In this document: positions 1 to 12,511 of the stretch, piece by piece
Position numbering within the stretch: position 1 is the stretch's first letter
How the letters are laid out: each line of letters starts with the position of its first letter
NCBI GenBank assembly: GCA_028023455.1
Contig: JAQFVV010006272.1
Span: forward strand, 1,079,501 to 1,143,500
Length of the DNA: 64,000 bases
Reading direction: 5' to 3'
Origin: Epiperipatus broadwayi
Lineage: Eukaryota > Onychophora > Udeonychophora > Euonychophora > Peripatidae
The notes under the pieces: generated by a model
Databases searched by the model: none
What the model was told of the DNA's origin: nothing
What the model saw: only the letters and a program-made list of their open reading frames with translations
Program-made: the position numbers and the translations under genes

Positions 1-420
1 CTTTTGATGGTCTAGAGCAGCAGCTGGCCATTCCCAAGAGGAAATAGCCTTCTTGCCGGTTCTACTCCGTCATGTCAAGGTTAGCAATTTAAAGGTTGGG
101 TGGTTCATAGGTGAGACTGTACTCACAGTAAATTAATTTGAAGATGAAAACTCGGCTTCAAATTTAAGTTCGCAGGCACATAGCTAAAATCTCAGGAAAA
201 TATATTTTGAAATCTTGCTCGAAGAATATTTTACTAGAATATTTTCACTAGACACATTTGCTGAAATATCACTAGAATAATTTTACTAGAATAATTTCAC
301 TAGAATCATTTCATTAGCAAATCACTAGAATCAAGAACAAAAGAAAACCCTCCTTTTTATAGTGGAATTGAACAATACAAGTGCCCTGGAGCATTACAAA
401 AATACTTCGGACTTTGCTTA
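1..420. other. GC-richer unassigned stretch
   Basis: The first 200 bases are visibly richer in G and C than the rest of the window and include a stretch around 20-110 that does not look like simple AT filler. No open reading frame, tRNA fold or recognised transposon end could be supported. It may be the edge of an element whose other part lies outside the window. Confidence 0.3.
222..330. repeat. degenerate short tandem repeat (ACTAGAATA-based)
   Basis: The motif TTTCACTAGAATAA and close variants recurs about six times at roughly 15-base spacing, with the core ACTAGAA well kept and the flanks drifting. It looks like a short minisatellite of local origin. No function is suggested. Confidence 0.6.
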
Positions 421-1866
421 TCAGTTGTAATCAATTCTATCCGAATGTCTAAAGGAATTCAACAAAATTTTAATTAATTTCTATTGTTAATTTCCTTGTC
501 GACATTCGAATTACAAACTTGATTTAATTAAAATTACTCTTACTAATTGAAAGAAAACCTTAAGTGGACATCTGCTGTAGTTTTAGATAAGCTTCTATAA
601 CATTAAATAATTAAACTATTTTTCCTACCTCATTTATTTTAACAGAAATATTTGGTATGAATTTTATTACATTAAAAGAAAATTATTTTACTTTTTAAAT
701 TGCAATATTTGAATCTATCCACTAAACGAATATGAATTTTATTTTAAATCAAAAATATATTACGATTATAATATATTTTTATAAATAGATTCAAACAAAA
801 TAACTTTAACTAACAATTTATAATTTTCACATAAGTTTTAAAATGCATATCATAGTGTGTGTGCAATTACGATTTATATAACCTACTTTTTAAATAAATC
901 TAAATTATGTGAAAATATACATAATCCATAATATTTTATTTATTTGGGCATGAGTCATACTTATGTATATAACATGAGCATTGTACTCTTGGTTTAAAAT
1001 TGGGTGGGATTTTCGGTATATAAGCGCATTGCAGATACACTATGATAGATTGGGGTTAAAACTAAAGTATGAGGGTAGGAAATAGGTGAGAAAAGGTGAA
1101 ACGAAGATCTGCAAAGCAGATCCTACTGTTTCAGTATATCTTGAAATCAGCCTTTCTTCACCCAACTGTACTTTTCCTTAAGCACATTGTTATAATATAT
1201 TGCATTAACTCGAGGAAAAGAGAACCTATAAATTAACAAGCCATTTATGTAATCGCAAATGGCACTTCATTTAAAGTTGTTTTAAATTTATCTTTTGATG
1301 ATTTAACAGCACAGTCTGGCTTATCCAGACAATGCTTATGTTTATTTATTTTCTGTGATCCACACCATTACTTCGGTCTATTTCTCATTATATATATATA
1401 TATATTGTACCAATCTATAGTTGTTAGTTAGCAAATGTAATGATATTTTAATATAGTCTCTTGCTTCTCTCTGACCACTGGCACTGGCAAAAAACTATAC
1501 TATTAGTAGCATCAGATGTGTTATCATGTAGGTGGCACTGTGAAGTATAGACTTTAGATTCGAACTTGCGGTTTCTGGAAGGCAACCCCTCCTAGAGTGT
1601 TGAGTTTTGCATCTGGGGCTTGAATTTTGCAGTGTGTTAATGAGATACACAATTCTGACCATTCCAATATTATTCAATTGTTGCTCAAATTAATTACTTT
1701 ATAAAACTGTATGATCAAAAATAAATGCTTAATAAAAAACTCTTATAGATTAAATAATAAATGTGTAAATTGCATGTGTGTATATGCACATAGTCAATAT
1801 AAATGTAACTTAATGGTTTAAGAAATTAAGTAAAAATAGATCTTATGATCTATGGAGTTGATCATG
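421..1866. other. AT-rich intergenic DNA, no gene seen
   Basis: Only AT-rich sequence with many stops in all frames was found. It includes a short (TA)n run at about 1389-1406. The short reading frame near 1495-1677 has no recognisable domain and is best treated as chance. Confidence 0.6.
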
Positions 1867-2030
1867 TTATTACATGTTTAATAAGAGGAAATTAGTCTAT
1901 AGATTTAATAATGCTATATAATAAAAGAAATATACTATATAAAATTTGTTATTACATGTTTAAGAAGAGGAAATTAGTCTATAGATTTAATAATGCTATA
2001 TAATAAAAGAAATATACTATATAAAATTTG
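1867..2030. repeat. 82-bp direct tandem duplication
   Basis: Two adjacent 82-bp copies (1867-1948 and 1949-2030) are almost identical; I see one difference (AATAAGAGG against AAGAAGAGG). The high identity in noncoding DNA suggests a recent slippage or unequal-exchange event. Confidence 0.9.
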
Positions 2031-4947
2031 CAACAATAAAATTATAACATGTATAATGTAAGGAAAAAAAAGTTTCAAATGAATTTGATTTGTATAGTTT
2101 AAGAAAGTGCATAGTATTACCTAATGGATGTTTTTTTTTTTTTAAAAAAAAGCCTTTTCTTATAGTAAATTGAATGGCTATTCACCGAAAATCAAGAACT
2201 CCTATAAAACCAAACTTGCAGACTTAAAACGTTTCTTACATAGAAACAGGAATTTGAAGCTGATTAAAAAAATAATATAAGACTTACATCTGTGACTTAT
2301 AAATCTGGGATACAAATGAAATATGTTAATAAGAACTATAAGCAAATTTTACAATAACAGAAACAAATATAATGATCCACAAAATAAACCTAAACCATGG
2401 ATAAGCCATCCATATATTCCTAGAATAGCAAATAAACTAAGAAATATATATGCTAACACATATAACATTAGCAATGAATACCCCCCATCACTGAATAAAT
2501 TTTAACTTTCCCACTCATCTTCATGATCAAGTTTCATGTCAGATTTCTAGCCATTAACGCTGCATTTTTTTCCCATGGTGAAAATTTTGTGAGTTTTTTT
2601 TGTACAGCTTTAAAATTCATGTATATTTATATTTTAGTTATAAAAAAATAATCTAATGATGGTAGGGGAAAATGGAATAATCAGTATCCAAAAGAAACTG
2701 AAACTTTGATCTGAAGAGTAAACATTGTTTATTTGGCAATCACAAACTTTGCCAAGTGTATTTCATGGAAATATTATGATCATCTAAAAACTTGATTTTT
2801 TTATGAAGTTTATGATTATATTGATATCATAATTGTGTCATAATTATTAAAAATCAAAAATAAATATTATTTCATATTTTCTTTTGAATATTGTTACTAT
2901 AGAGATTACGGTCACAGGAAAATATAGTATTGTAGAAAATGAGATCACTCACCTGATTGTTTTATATTTAGTGATATTATAAAAATTATGACAAATTTGT
3001 AAACATTTAAAGCATAAATTAATAGATTTAGTAGTTATTAAAAAAATTCGTTCAGATTTTAAAATCAAACATGAAATGAAGATTTTGTTCATTTTGCAAA
3101 TTGAATCGGCTTCACCTAAAATTTGATGATGTGGCAGCATTTTGTTTGCACTAAAATATAATTTTTAAAATAATTTTAAAATCAAATGTGATTTTTTAAA
3201 ATTTATTTAATTTCTAAACAAAAATATCTATCGAATGAGGTCAAGTTTACTATATTCTGATAAATAATAATGGTTTAATATTAAAGTGAAAGCTTAAATT
3301 TAGTGAAGAACAAAGAAATCTGTCAAAGTACAGCAGGGTTAAAGCAAAAGAGAATATCATCAGAGCACACACCCTAAAATGGTTACAAAATTGCATGCAG
3401 CACCCCATTATACAAACATGTCAATTATGGTGAATCACAGGTAAATGGATCAACAAGGATCATTAGCACATATACTTATACAACAGGGCAAAACAAAATG
3501 ATGAATATAATTCTATTTTCTTTGAACATGAGTGCATTACAAGACATGCATTTAATACAACTAATGTGAAGGTGATTTGTGCCAAAAAACATAAAAAATT
3601 AAAATACAAAGAAGCATGGGCAATTGCAAAAGATGCATATGCAATTAATAAAAAAAAGGATGTGTTCCATTGATAAAAAAAAAAGGAATATTTAAATGTT
3701 TCATTTACATAATGAAGCATATTCATTTAAAGGCACAACTGCTAAATCAACCAGCTCTATCATTCTGGCAGTGTTCTGTCGAAAGCATGCTTAGTGGAAT
3801 ATAGATTTTAAATTATTTTACTTTTTCTTAACACTTATTTATGACTTTATAATGACTACAATAAGTACAGAAAAGTGAAGTAAATATAATGTAAAATTAA
3901 AATATATGTAAGCTCCTGCATGGATATATATATATTATGGTAAAAAAAAAAAGAGAAAGATTATTCAGGTTTATTAAACCTAGCAGAAGAAAAAGAAAAT
4001 AAGAAAAATAAACTTATAACATTTTTTTTTTTTTTGGGGGGGGGGGTTGAAATATTTCACTTTTAATTATTATTTTTCTTTCAAACTTTATATTAATTCT
4101 CTTTTATTAATTTGAATAGATAAGCAGATTTAATTTATTTCCAGTCTGTAAGAAAATTAAGTTGTTTATTTATACATTTTTTTTTGAGCTAAAGTTAATA
4201 TAAAATAAAACGAAAAAGATAATTTTTTAAAAAATCTTATTTGCTTACATCTGTTACATTAGAACAATTATACTATAAAAACAGTAGCTTTCATTTTGTT
4301 CTCTTGCTTATCTCCTGCTGATGATCTAGAGTGATAACCAAATGGGGTACCAGGATATAATAAGTAAAAGAAAATCTTTTGCTGCCACAAGTTGCTTTTA
4401 AATTGCTGGTAATAATCACAAGTGAAGGAAAATCTAACATTGAAATACCAAAAATAAAAAATATTGGCTGTGGTGAAGTAGTATCCATGATGAATGAATA
4501 GAACCAATTTTTAAGTGCCAATAGCTTCCATTGTACTGAAAATGTGAGCTTGGTAAGTCAAACATGCTTGGACATCTGACTATAAGAGCAGATTGTAAAA
4601 GTACCCTGCTAAAGAAGAATGGGGGAAAATGTGATCATTAAAAGTTAAATATTCTCATATTCAATGCTCCTTAAGATGATAAGATCTATTAAATGTTTTA
4701 TTAACTGAGTATGTATAGAAAAGTTAAAAGGATATAAACCAATATCAGAATCCAAAAAAAGAAAATCTCTTTTATAATAATAAGTACCAGAAAGAGAAAA
4801 TCATAACAGCCAATTTATGAATTCTGTATGAGACAACATATAGAAAATCATATTATGACCTGTTAAAGTAAAAAAAAAAAGGACAACACATAACATAAAA
4901 TCCAGAGCAAGTAAAGAGATAAAAGTATATATATTTTAAAGTATTTT
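2031..4947. other. AT-rich intergenic DNA, no gene seen
   Basis: No supported gene. A poly-T run followed directly by a poly-G run lies at about 4022-4046. Short frames near 2323, 2949, 3463 and 4268 show no domain, no codon structure and no neighbours that would make them genes. Confidence 0.6.
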
Positions 4948-5336
4948 TTTATAATTGAGCTATATACAAAATTAACAAAGCGTATGCCACACTTGAATGA
5001 GAAGCTATAAAGATACACAGAAATTATCACACGCTAAGCGCTTTCGAGGTCTTTTGCCTCATATTCATAGCGGTACTGTGAGATGCCACACTTAAATGAG
5101 AAGCTATAAAGATACACATAAATTATCATGCGCTAAGCGCTTTCGAGGTCTTTTGCCTCATATTCATACCACTATGAATATGAGGCAAAAGACCTCGAAA
5201 GCGCTTAGCGCGTGATAATTTCTGTGTATCTTTATAGCTTCTCATTCAAGTGTGGCATACGCTTTGTTAATTTTGTATATTAAATTATCGAATGAGAAGT
5301 CTTAAAATCTTTAATACTTTATAATTGAGCTATATA
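4948..5336. mobile_element. foldback insertion with 19-bp target-site duplication
   Basis: A 351-bp insertion (4967-5317) lies between two copies of TTTATAATTGAGCTATATA at 4948-4966 and 5318-5336. Inside, a 99-bp unit begins at ATGCCACACTT (4984) and again at 5083. Then, after a centre near 5170, the same unit runs in reverse complement to about 5275, so the whole folds into a long hairpin. Each unit carries a small stem-loop with GCGC/GCGC and GAGG/CCTC stems. A TSD this long fits target-primed reverse transcription (LINE- or PLE-like mobilisation) better than a cut-and-paste transposase. No coding capacity is seen. It could be a non-autonomous PLE-type unit, but no family is recognised. Confidence 0.75.
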
Positions 5337-8300
5337 AAAAAAATGAGATCATTTTATTTTTCTTTCTCCTCAAATGTAATAATTGTTAAAGTATATTTGT
5401 CAGAGAGTAATATTGTTTCTTTTGTATTTGTCTGATTTAATTGCAAATATATTTTTTTTTATTAATGTTGTCTAAATAAAATAAAATATTTATTTCTTTA
5501 TGCAGTAATCTAGCCATTAAAAAATGTCTTTATAATTAAAATTTTTATTCTTTTTATTTTGAATTTTTTTTTGATTCTATTAAATTCTTAGTTTTATTAA
5601 AACACCTTCCTTCATTATTTTTTTGCAGTATTTCAAAATAGATATACAATATTGTAATCGAAAAGATAAATATAGAGTATTTATAATTTCTAAAATTAAT
5701 CATACTAACAGAAATTAAATAGACAAGAGTTAGTGTTAGGGTGATATGAGATCTTAAAAACTGAATAATAATGGGGATTGATTTGTCATGTTATGATGAG
5801 AATGCCTTAGTTTTTATTATGCAGGTGCTCATTAATATATAAATCTTTTATCGTCACATGATCCATAGGCTAATTGCTAAAAAAAATATCATGAGAAATT
5901 TATTTAATTTATCAATCCAAAGTATATATATGTCTGCTATATATAGGTGATCTGTTACAGTTGGTTGTCCAAATGAGACTGATTAAATTCTTTGGTATAA
6001 ATATCTGATTACTTACATCTGGCTGCCCAAGTGGAGCCTATGGTGGAATTCCAATCTGGTATATTTACACAAATTTTTTTTAAAAAAAAACCTTTAACAT
6101 AATCTCTACATGTGTTAAAATATATTCACCCCTGGAAACTTTAATTAAAACTATTCTCCCAGATAGGCCATCTCCAGTTATTGGACATCTAAAAAATCTT
6201 TTCTTTCTATACCAAGTTTTTCCTGTTGTCCACTTATGAAAAAAATTCAAAAACTAGACAGTTTACACAACTATTCATTCATGTTTAAAAGTTTTTGCTA
6301 AAAAACAGTGCAAAATTAAAATAACATGTAACTTATTAAGAAATTCAGATTTTAATCACTTGAACCAAAATTCTTTAATTTCCTAATCAAACTAAACTTG
6401 GGGGTCGTTATCTACATTGTATTTCTTTAGATTCAAAAGGCAATGCATACATTTTGAAGATCAATGCTGGTTATGCCATAAAGATATAAAAAATCTTGCT
6501 TTAATAGCATTAGGCAGAAATTCCCATGCTATTCAACAATGCATATCTTAATATTAATTCACTATTTAACTCCTATACAATGAACTATTTTCCTAAATCA
6601 CAGCAAACATATTTATTTTATAACATTATGGTGTAACAAATAAAAATTTATGAACAATAGTAACCCAAGAAGGCACCAAAACCACTTTCTTAAACAAATT
6701 AGCTTTTACAAAACATAAAAATACTACCTCACATATTTTTGAAACCACATAGTCCTTAATTAGATAAAATCTGAGGCCCTTACTTGATAAAAGTACTTCC
6801 AAAATGGCAGTAGTATAACTAATTTTTTTGAAATTTTTTTTATTATCTTTTTTTCACTTTTAATTATTTATATAAACAAACTAAAGATATTATGATTTAG
6901 ATGCTATTTCAAAAAAATATAATGTAACTGACATGTTTAAATAAGAATGTAATAAACACAGTCATAAAATATCTTATTCAATATAATAATGGAATGCAGC
7001 ATGTTTAGGGATAATTTTATACTTATTTGGAAATGGAACTCAATATATTAAAAGATATAAGAAGATGATCATTTACACATAAATTAACTATATGACAGTT
7101 GCCCAAATAGCTACTATTTGTAACTATTTCTTTGACTACATTTTTATGGAACAACGTAATAACATATCATCCCATAATCTGGCCCATGTCTCCACTACAA
7201 CAATCTAGCTTTCAAAATGTTTTCAAATTTCAAGACATAAAAAAAATCTATCTATATATTTTCAATAATATAATTTTCAATGCACCATGACATGTTGCTA
7301 TTTAAATTATATTACTCTCACAGATCACTGATCATGACCACCCCCATTAATCAATCTACAACAAAAATATTTCTTCCACCAAAATGTCTATAGGATTATA
7401 AATTACTCCATACTCTTCAATATTTTCTGATGGCAAGCATGACACTAAAAAGGGTAGTTATAAAGTTTAAATTTATTTGCATGGAAAAAGATGAAATTAT
7501 CTACACACAAGATGGATTTTAATAATAAACAAAACAAATTTATTTAATTATGATACAATTATTTTGTAATTACTGGATTTATATGTAGATTTTGATTTAT
7601 TTTAATGATTTATATTTGTATTGGTTGTTTTAATTTAATTATTAAACACTAGATGGTTTTATGTCTGTAATAGTTCATTAATGTAATAGATTATTAACAT
7701 TTGAAAAGGCCACCAAATCAGGTGCTGAAAAAGGCTTTTTATGTATATAAAAAAATTTGATATTTATATAGCTGTTGTAAGAATTTATTATTTATTTAAT
7801 TAATATGACATATATAATTGAAATATATGCAGCAGTTATCAAATGTAAATAGATATTACAAAATAAATAGGCAAAATTATATTTAGATTTAATTAATAAA
7901 AATAATAATAGTGACTTATTTGTTAATAAATATAATTTCATTTTATCCAAAAATTATTAATCAATGAGACCAGTCATTAAACATAATACCACATTTAGGA
8001 GAATTTGGTTATTATAAATTACATAAAATTATGTTCTTAAGTCTTCATGGCAGGTGAAGGTAATTGTTTTGACAACTCTTTTTTTCATTCCAGGAATGCA
8101 ACGGCTGATCTTCTTTTGCAGAAGTGCTACTATCTCTTTTCTCATTCCAAGCAGCAACAGGTCATTTTTCTTTTAGGAGGGCTATTGGATTGATTGGCAC
8201 ACACTGAGGTTTTAACACTCCATTATTCTTGGTTTCATTTTCTTAATGAATTTTGTCATCACAGAATGCTGCCAATTAATCGTTGATTATTAATATTGGC

Positions 8301-9852
8301 TTCCAAATGCTAATAGCTTTCAATCATACTGTGGACAACAGTTCTTTGGCTATAGTTGCTCCCAGGCTGACGTCTCCAAACAATCGGAATAATAGCAGGA
8401 ACATCAGAGAGTGGGTTGAGTAAGAACATATACTGACTTTAGCAGAAGCAAAGAGAGAAAGTGACTTCTACAATGTTTACCTATATACCCTCATAATAAT
8501 AGAATACAACCCTGTCCAATCACAATTTTACTCTAATCAGTTTAAACTACTTTTCGCTTTTTTTAATTAAATAATAAAATCATTAATAAATTTGTTTTAT
8601 TACAATATCAACAAATTATAAGACCAATAATTTATAATTTAAATAAAAAAAGAAACATTTTTGATCAGGCATTATAAATATAATATTTCCTAAAAATATA
8701 AGATAAAGTACATTCTGACTTATCTTTAAACAATCCACATTAATTAAATGATTACTTTTTAGTTATAATAAAAAGTAAAATTTTGTATTATCTTTTTTTA
8801 AAATAAATTACAAAACAACTATATATCTTTATGGAAAGTACACTGCTTTGCAATTATAAAATTTCAGACTAAAATATTAATTTAGTCTTTATTCAATTAA
8901 AATCTTTGTTGTGACAAAATATATAACAAATTACTTTTCAAAAATCAATTATTGTTAATATGTCAACTTATACTTTAAATTTGCTTCATTTTTTAAATTA
9001 GTTATTTCTATGCTATTGTAATATTAAGCATGGTCATATTGATCACAGTTGGATTCTATTAATTACCTTTTCATAAAGGAATGACATAACAAATTTATAT
9101 TTGTTTCCATTTCTCATTTTAATAATTCAAACAATTATTTTGAACAGTGGTGTTTTGTATAAAGTTTTTATGAAGTAATAAATTCATAATGGTTTTTCTG
9201 AAGTCTAGTGTGGCATTTAACTGTTAAGTAAGTGAATATTGAAGCACTGAGATCAATAAAGAATCCCACTACCGGACAAAGGTATGATTACCAGGAGAAT
9301 TATCTTAATTAGTACAAAAATCCCAAAATATTTAACTAACATTAAAAATCTTTTCAATACAAAGCCTTGTTCATTAGGATATATAAGATGTTCAGGCTAA
9401 ATAGTCATGGTACAGAGTGATGTTCATGGACCATGAAATGCAAATATAAATTTATCTATAAAATTAATTCACAAGTTTTGTGTTGATCTTCTTCTTGGGA
9501 TTTAGAGGTAGGTATATGAATTCAAAATTGGCTTCATACAATGCATGAGATAGAAACACTTCAGGAAATTACATGAACACATTCCATTCTCATATCATTC
9601 AACACCAACATTGAAAGTAAAAATAAACAAACTGAAACAATCAAAAGCTTTCTTCATTCTCCAAAATCTTATTTTCTCGAATAACTTACACACTTATAAA
9701 AATTCACTATCTTCATAACATTTAATATTCAAATATGGTATATTTCTAGAATAAGGAGCTGATGTCAGTCTAATTTTTTGAATGATTTTAAATTTTACAT
9801 TCTAAATATTTTTTTCCCAATTTATCTTTTAAATTTTTTAAACTTTTAGAAC
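5337..9852. other. AT-rich intergenic DNA with one GC-richer patch
   Basis: Mostly featureless AT-rich DNA with numerous homopolymer tracts. A GC-richer patch at about 8040-8450 begins after a pyrimidine tract ending in CAG, which resembles a 3' splice site. The open stretch that follows is short, no matching donor site is convincing and the translation is not recognised, so no exon is called. Confidence 0.5.
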
Positions 9853-9966
9853 ATAATCCATTTTACAGAGGCAAAACTCTCCATACAGTAGCACCACTCA
9901 TTGCAAGCCAGAATAATCAATGGATGCAGGAAGGTTTGTGCACAGTATTCTATCTAGTGCCTATTC

Positions 9967-10025
9967 ATCCAATATTCCCAGACTAGTTTCTAGCTTGTGG
10001 CTTTCATCAGTGATGAGCCTTGGAT
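9967..10025 (-). ncRNA. type I hammerhead ribozyme (solo PLE unit)
   Basis: On the minus strand the core CTGATGA (10010-10004) is followed by a three-pair stem II (AGC/GCT with loop CACAA), then GAAA, then ACTAGT forming a minimal stem III, then C17 as the cleavage residue. ATCC and GGAT at the two ends can pair as the distal part of stem I. The inner part of stem I holds two mismatches compared with the 61-kb copies. All universally required core residues (CUGANGA, GAAA, UH) are present, so it may still cleave. Small hammerheads with very short stem III are known from PLEs and retrozymes. The A-A apposition at 10.1/11.1 is shared by all copies here. Confidence 0.8.
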
Positions 10026-10271
10026 CTGAGAGCACTGCACCTAGATCTTAGGATATAATACAATCCTCTAGCAAACACCTTTTACTTTTTTAGCTAACTA
10101 TGAGTCTAAAATGAAAACACAATAATGTTTCCAAGCTAAGTACATTAGCTTGTATAGTTGTATAGATCTGAACTCAGTTCAGAAACCATACTTTTTGGTA
10201 TCTTTGATTCTTTAATAACCACAGTCACCATAATTCTATTGGGCAGTACTGGTGTTAAACTATCAGACATC

Positions 10272-10405
10272 ACATGATCACCATTCTTTATGCACAAACC
10301 TTCCTGCATCCATTGATTACTCTGGATTGCATTGAGTGAGTCTACTGTATGGAGTTTTGTTCTGTAAAAAACAGCTTGTGTAAGCATAAAGAATGGTGAT
10401 CATGT
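10272..10405. repeat. 22-bp perfect inverted repeat at end of solo PLE unit
   Basis: ACATGATCACCATTCTTTAT plus GC at 10272-10293 is the exact reverse complement of 10384-10405. The loop contains the AAACTCCATACAG-type end sequence. The same kind of foldback occurs at the element-sense 5' end of the 28-kb and 61-kb copies, so it is a family feature, probably made during insertion. Confidence 0.85.
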
Positions 10406-10439
10406 CATGATAATCCATTTTACTTCCAAAAATCATTTA

Positions 10440-11680
10440 TTTTTTCCGTAAGTTCATGTTATCAAAGAGTTGCCTTTTTTATTATCCATTAATGACAACA
10501 TTCATCTTTCCAGATATATTTTTATTTGTATAGGTATCACTATTTGGAATAATCTGAAAAATTGTCTACCTATTTTTTGAACACTTTTAAACATTTCAAA
10601 TTTAAGCAGATTTTCTTCTTTCTGTTTTCCAGTTTTATTACTTTCTTTTATTATCCCAACACTGCTATCTATAACTAAAAATTCCTTAAATCATCCATCA
10701 AGTGTAAACACTTGACTTAAGCTTAAACTCATTTTGATCAAACTTTTTACTTTTCTCTTCTGGGCTTTATGATTAAAAGCACTTTATCTTTGGTTTTGAT
10801 ACAATCCATCTTTTCATTAACATTCACTTTCTACACTCATTAGTCTACTTATAACACTATCTGTATAAATATTTGTTAACTTTATATCAAAATTTGGATC
10901 ACTGAAATGTTTGTTCAATGCTTTTTCATTCATGTCTTCAATGATGTGCTTGAACACTTATCTATAATATTATTAGCATCTTCCATAGATTTTGTTTTTG
11001 CTTGTTGTGATGACAGTACTGCATTAAACTGATTATTCTGTTTATCACCTTTCACTAAATCTTCTAAATTTTGTTCTTCAGATTTTTGATTGCCATCTTT
11101 ATCATTTCCATTATATTGATTCTCATCTTCTGGTCCCAATAAACTATCCAACATAAAATCTTCCATTAATTCATTTTTCAAAGTCACTTCTTGATTTTTA
11201 ATTTGCACTTATTCATATACTTGTATCATTATTTCTACTTTAACCTTGCCAATTATTTTTCCTAGTTCTCTTCGATATAATTTCCAATCCCTGACTACAA
11301 TTCCAGTTTCAAATATTTTATTATATTCTGATTTCCATAAAACTTATCATCAATCTTTTGTTGTATACTTCTTACGATCTCTTGACATTTATCAAACCAT
11401 TTATCACTCTAATGTTGATTTTCTAACATTTCATTACTCTTTGGTTACATATTTTTCACCATCTCTTGACTTTTATCAAACCTTTCATTACTCTTTTGTT
11501 GGCTTTCTAACATTTCATACTGTTTGTTGCATAAATTTCATTATCTCTATAAGCATTCGAATGTCTTGCTGACTCCTACTTTCCTCAGTAGTTTTCAATG
11601 TCCCCTTTGGCTCCATTTATTGCTCTTTCATTAGCTCTATATTGAATTGTTGCTCCATCTTTTTAAATTTAGAATGCATT
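10440..11680 (-). pseudogene. decayed coiled-coil (gag-like) reading frame
   Basis: Read leftward from about 11680, broken frames encode a lysine-, glutamate-, asparagine- and glutamine-rich protein. Repeated blocks of the type MLESQQKSNERFDKSQEMVK occur two or three times, looking like heptad-based coiled coil. An acidic segment follows (the longest intact piece is 10930-11208, with MEDFMLDSLLGPEDENQ), and after it more broken coding sequence to about 10440. Several stops and frame changes interrupt it. Such proteins occur as gag-like ORFs in invertebrate LTR and other retroelements, but no zinc knuckle, protease or RT is seen, so the assignment is tentative. The DNA transposon at 11681 begins at its upstream end and may have broken it. 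Confidence 0.4.
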
Positions 11681-11688
11681 ATCATTTA

Positions 11689-11735
11689 GGTAATAGTATG
11701 AAAACTGAACCCTACCATCTGATGGCACTCTTTTT
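11689..11735 (+). repeat. left terminal inverted repeat of DNA transposon
   Basis: It starts GGTAATAGTATG and ends in a T-run, and it is the reverse complement of 13587-13633 except for about three positions. Its outer boundary is fixed by the 8-bp TSD. Confidence 0.9.
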
Positions 11736-11803
11736 TACAAAACGCACATCAATATATGGTTTTAGCAGCGTTAACTTATAACTAATAGTACAGGAGGTGG
11801 TTT

Positions 11804-12511
11804 TTGAGCTGTAACAGGCCACCTGAGGGTGATGTATTCTACGATTACATAACAAAATACTATGCCCATAGCATTGTGACAGCATTCGTCAAAGTGAGCA
11901 CTCTTGAACTCTCGCTATGGTCTGATTTGATGGTGGCCATATTTGAAAAAGACGAAACTGCAAAAATTCATTGTCGGAAATTTTTTAGAAAGCGTAGTGG
12001 AATTAGTATTCCATAATAAGAATTGTCATGTCGTCACACACACTTCCCTACACTTTGAACTGCACACAACTTGAAAAGGTTCTTCTTTTCAGCAGAGTTT
12101 TTTTTCCGATTTTACACGCAAATGCCCATTTACATGCGAATCCATGTGAGAACTGTCAAATGTCATCTGCAAGTTGTCCGAATTGGTTAAAGCTGAGTGG
12201 ATTGCTGGCTGGCCACACAAGTGTGTTTTCCCAGAAAGAGAAATGCCTGCAAGCGTACCTATGTAGGTCTGCTTAAGGGAAGTTGTTGGTTCGAAGACTC
12301 CAAAATCCTGTTACTTACAGCTTTGAGGCTTCCCTATTATTTTATTTGCATGTTACTTTTGGCTGCTCTTTTTTATGCCCCCGTAAATGGTGGTGTTTTT
12401 TTTTTACTTGTTTTGTTTCACAACTTATCCAAAGTTTCGTTTCTTTTTGACTTAATAAATTATTTTATGGGGAAACTTGTTGCTTTTGTTGTTCACATGA
12501 TTATAAAGTAG
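11804..12511 (+). other. short open frames inside the DNA transposon, unrecognised
   Basis: Three open stretches on the plus strand (about 11804-12016, 12028-12276 and 12197-12511, the last two overlapping in different frames) encode 70, 82 and 104 residues. None shows a DDE triad, zinc finger or other motif I can name, and they do not join into one frame. They may be relics of a transposase, captured sequence or chance openness in a less AT-rich region. Confidence 0.25.

Larger units (their letters stand above)
9853..10423 (-). mobile_element. solo Penelope-like terminal unit (543 bp) with TSD
   Basis: A 543-bp insertion (9867-10409) lies between perfect 14-bp copies of ATAATCCATTTTAC at 9853-9866 and 10410-10423. 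Read on the minus strand it matches the terminal unit of the PLE pair near 28 kb and the 456-bp unit of the array near 61 kb. Shared blocks include the GTGATCATGTGATG motif, the LTPVLPNRI reading frame, a hammerhead ribozyme and the GAGAGTTTTGC end. No RT is present, so this is either a solo pseudo-LTR or an independent non-autonomous insertion. Its element-sense 5' end is folded back on itself (see 10272-10405). Divergence from the 61-kb units is moderate, so this copy is older. Confidence 0.85.

Noticed and set aside
1104-1122. Short hairpin GATCTGC-AAA-GCAGATC as an RNA element
   Set aside because: A seven-pair stem with no conserved partner motif is expected by chance in a window of this size.
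1495-1677. 60-residue minus-strand frame
   Set aside because: No domain, and no coding support beyond being open in AT-rich DNA.
5040-5215. Possible hammerhead ribozyme in the foldback element (GAGG/CCTC stem, GAAA, GCGC hairpin)
   Set aside because: The strand before stem II reads ATGAATA where CUGANGA is needed, and no U-H cleavage step follows the GCGC stem. Two essential parts are missing.
8040-8450. Exon after a splice-acceptor-like site
   Set aside because: No clear donor, no second exon and no recognisable protein. The GC rise alone is not enough.
10145-10387. 80-residue minus-strand frame as a host gene
   Set aside because: It lies entirely within the 543-bp PLE insertion. Part of it is the shared LTPVLPNRI frame and the rest is the hairpin region.
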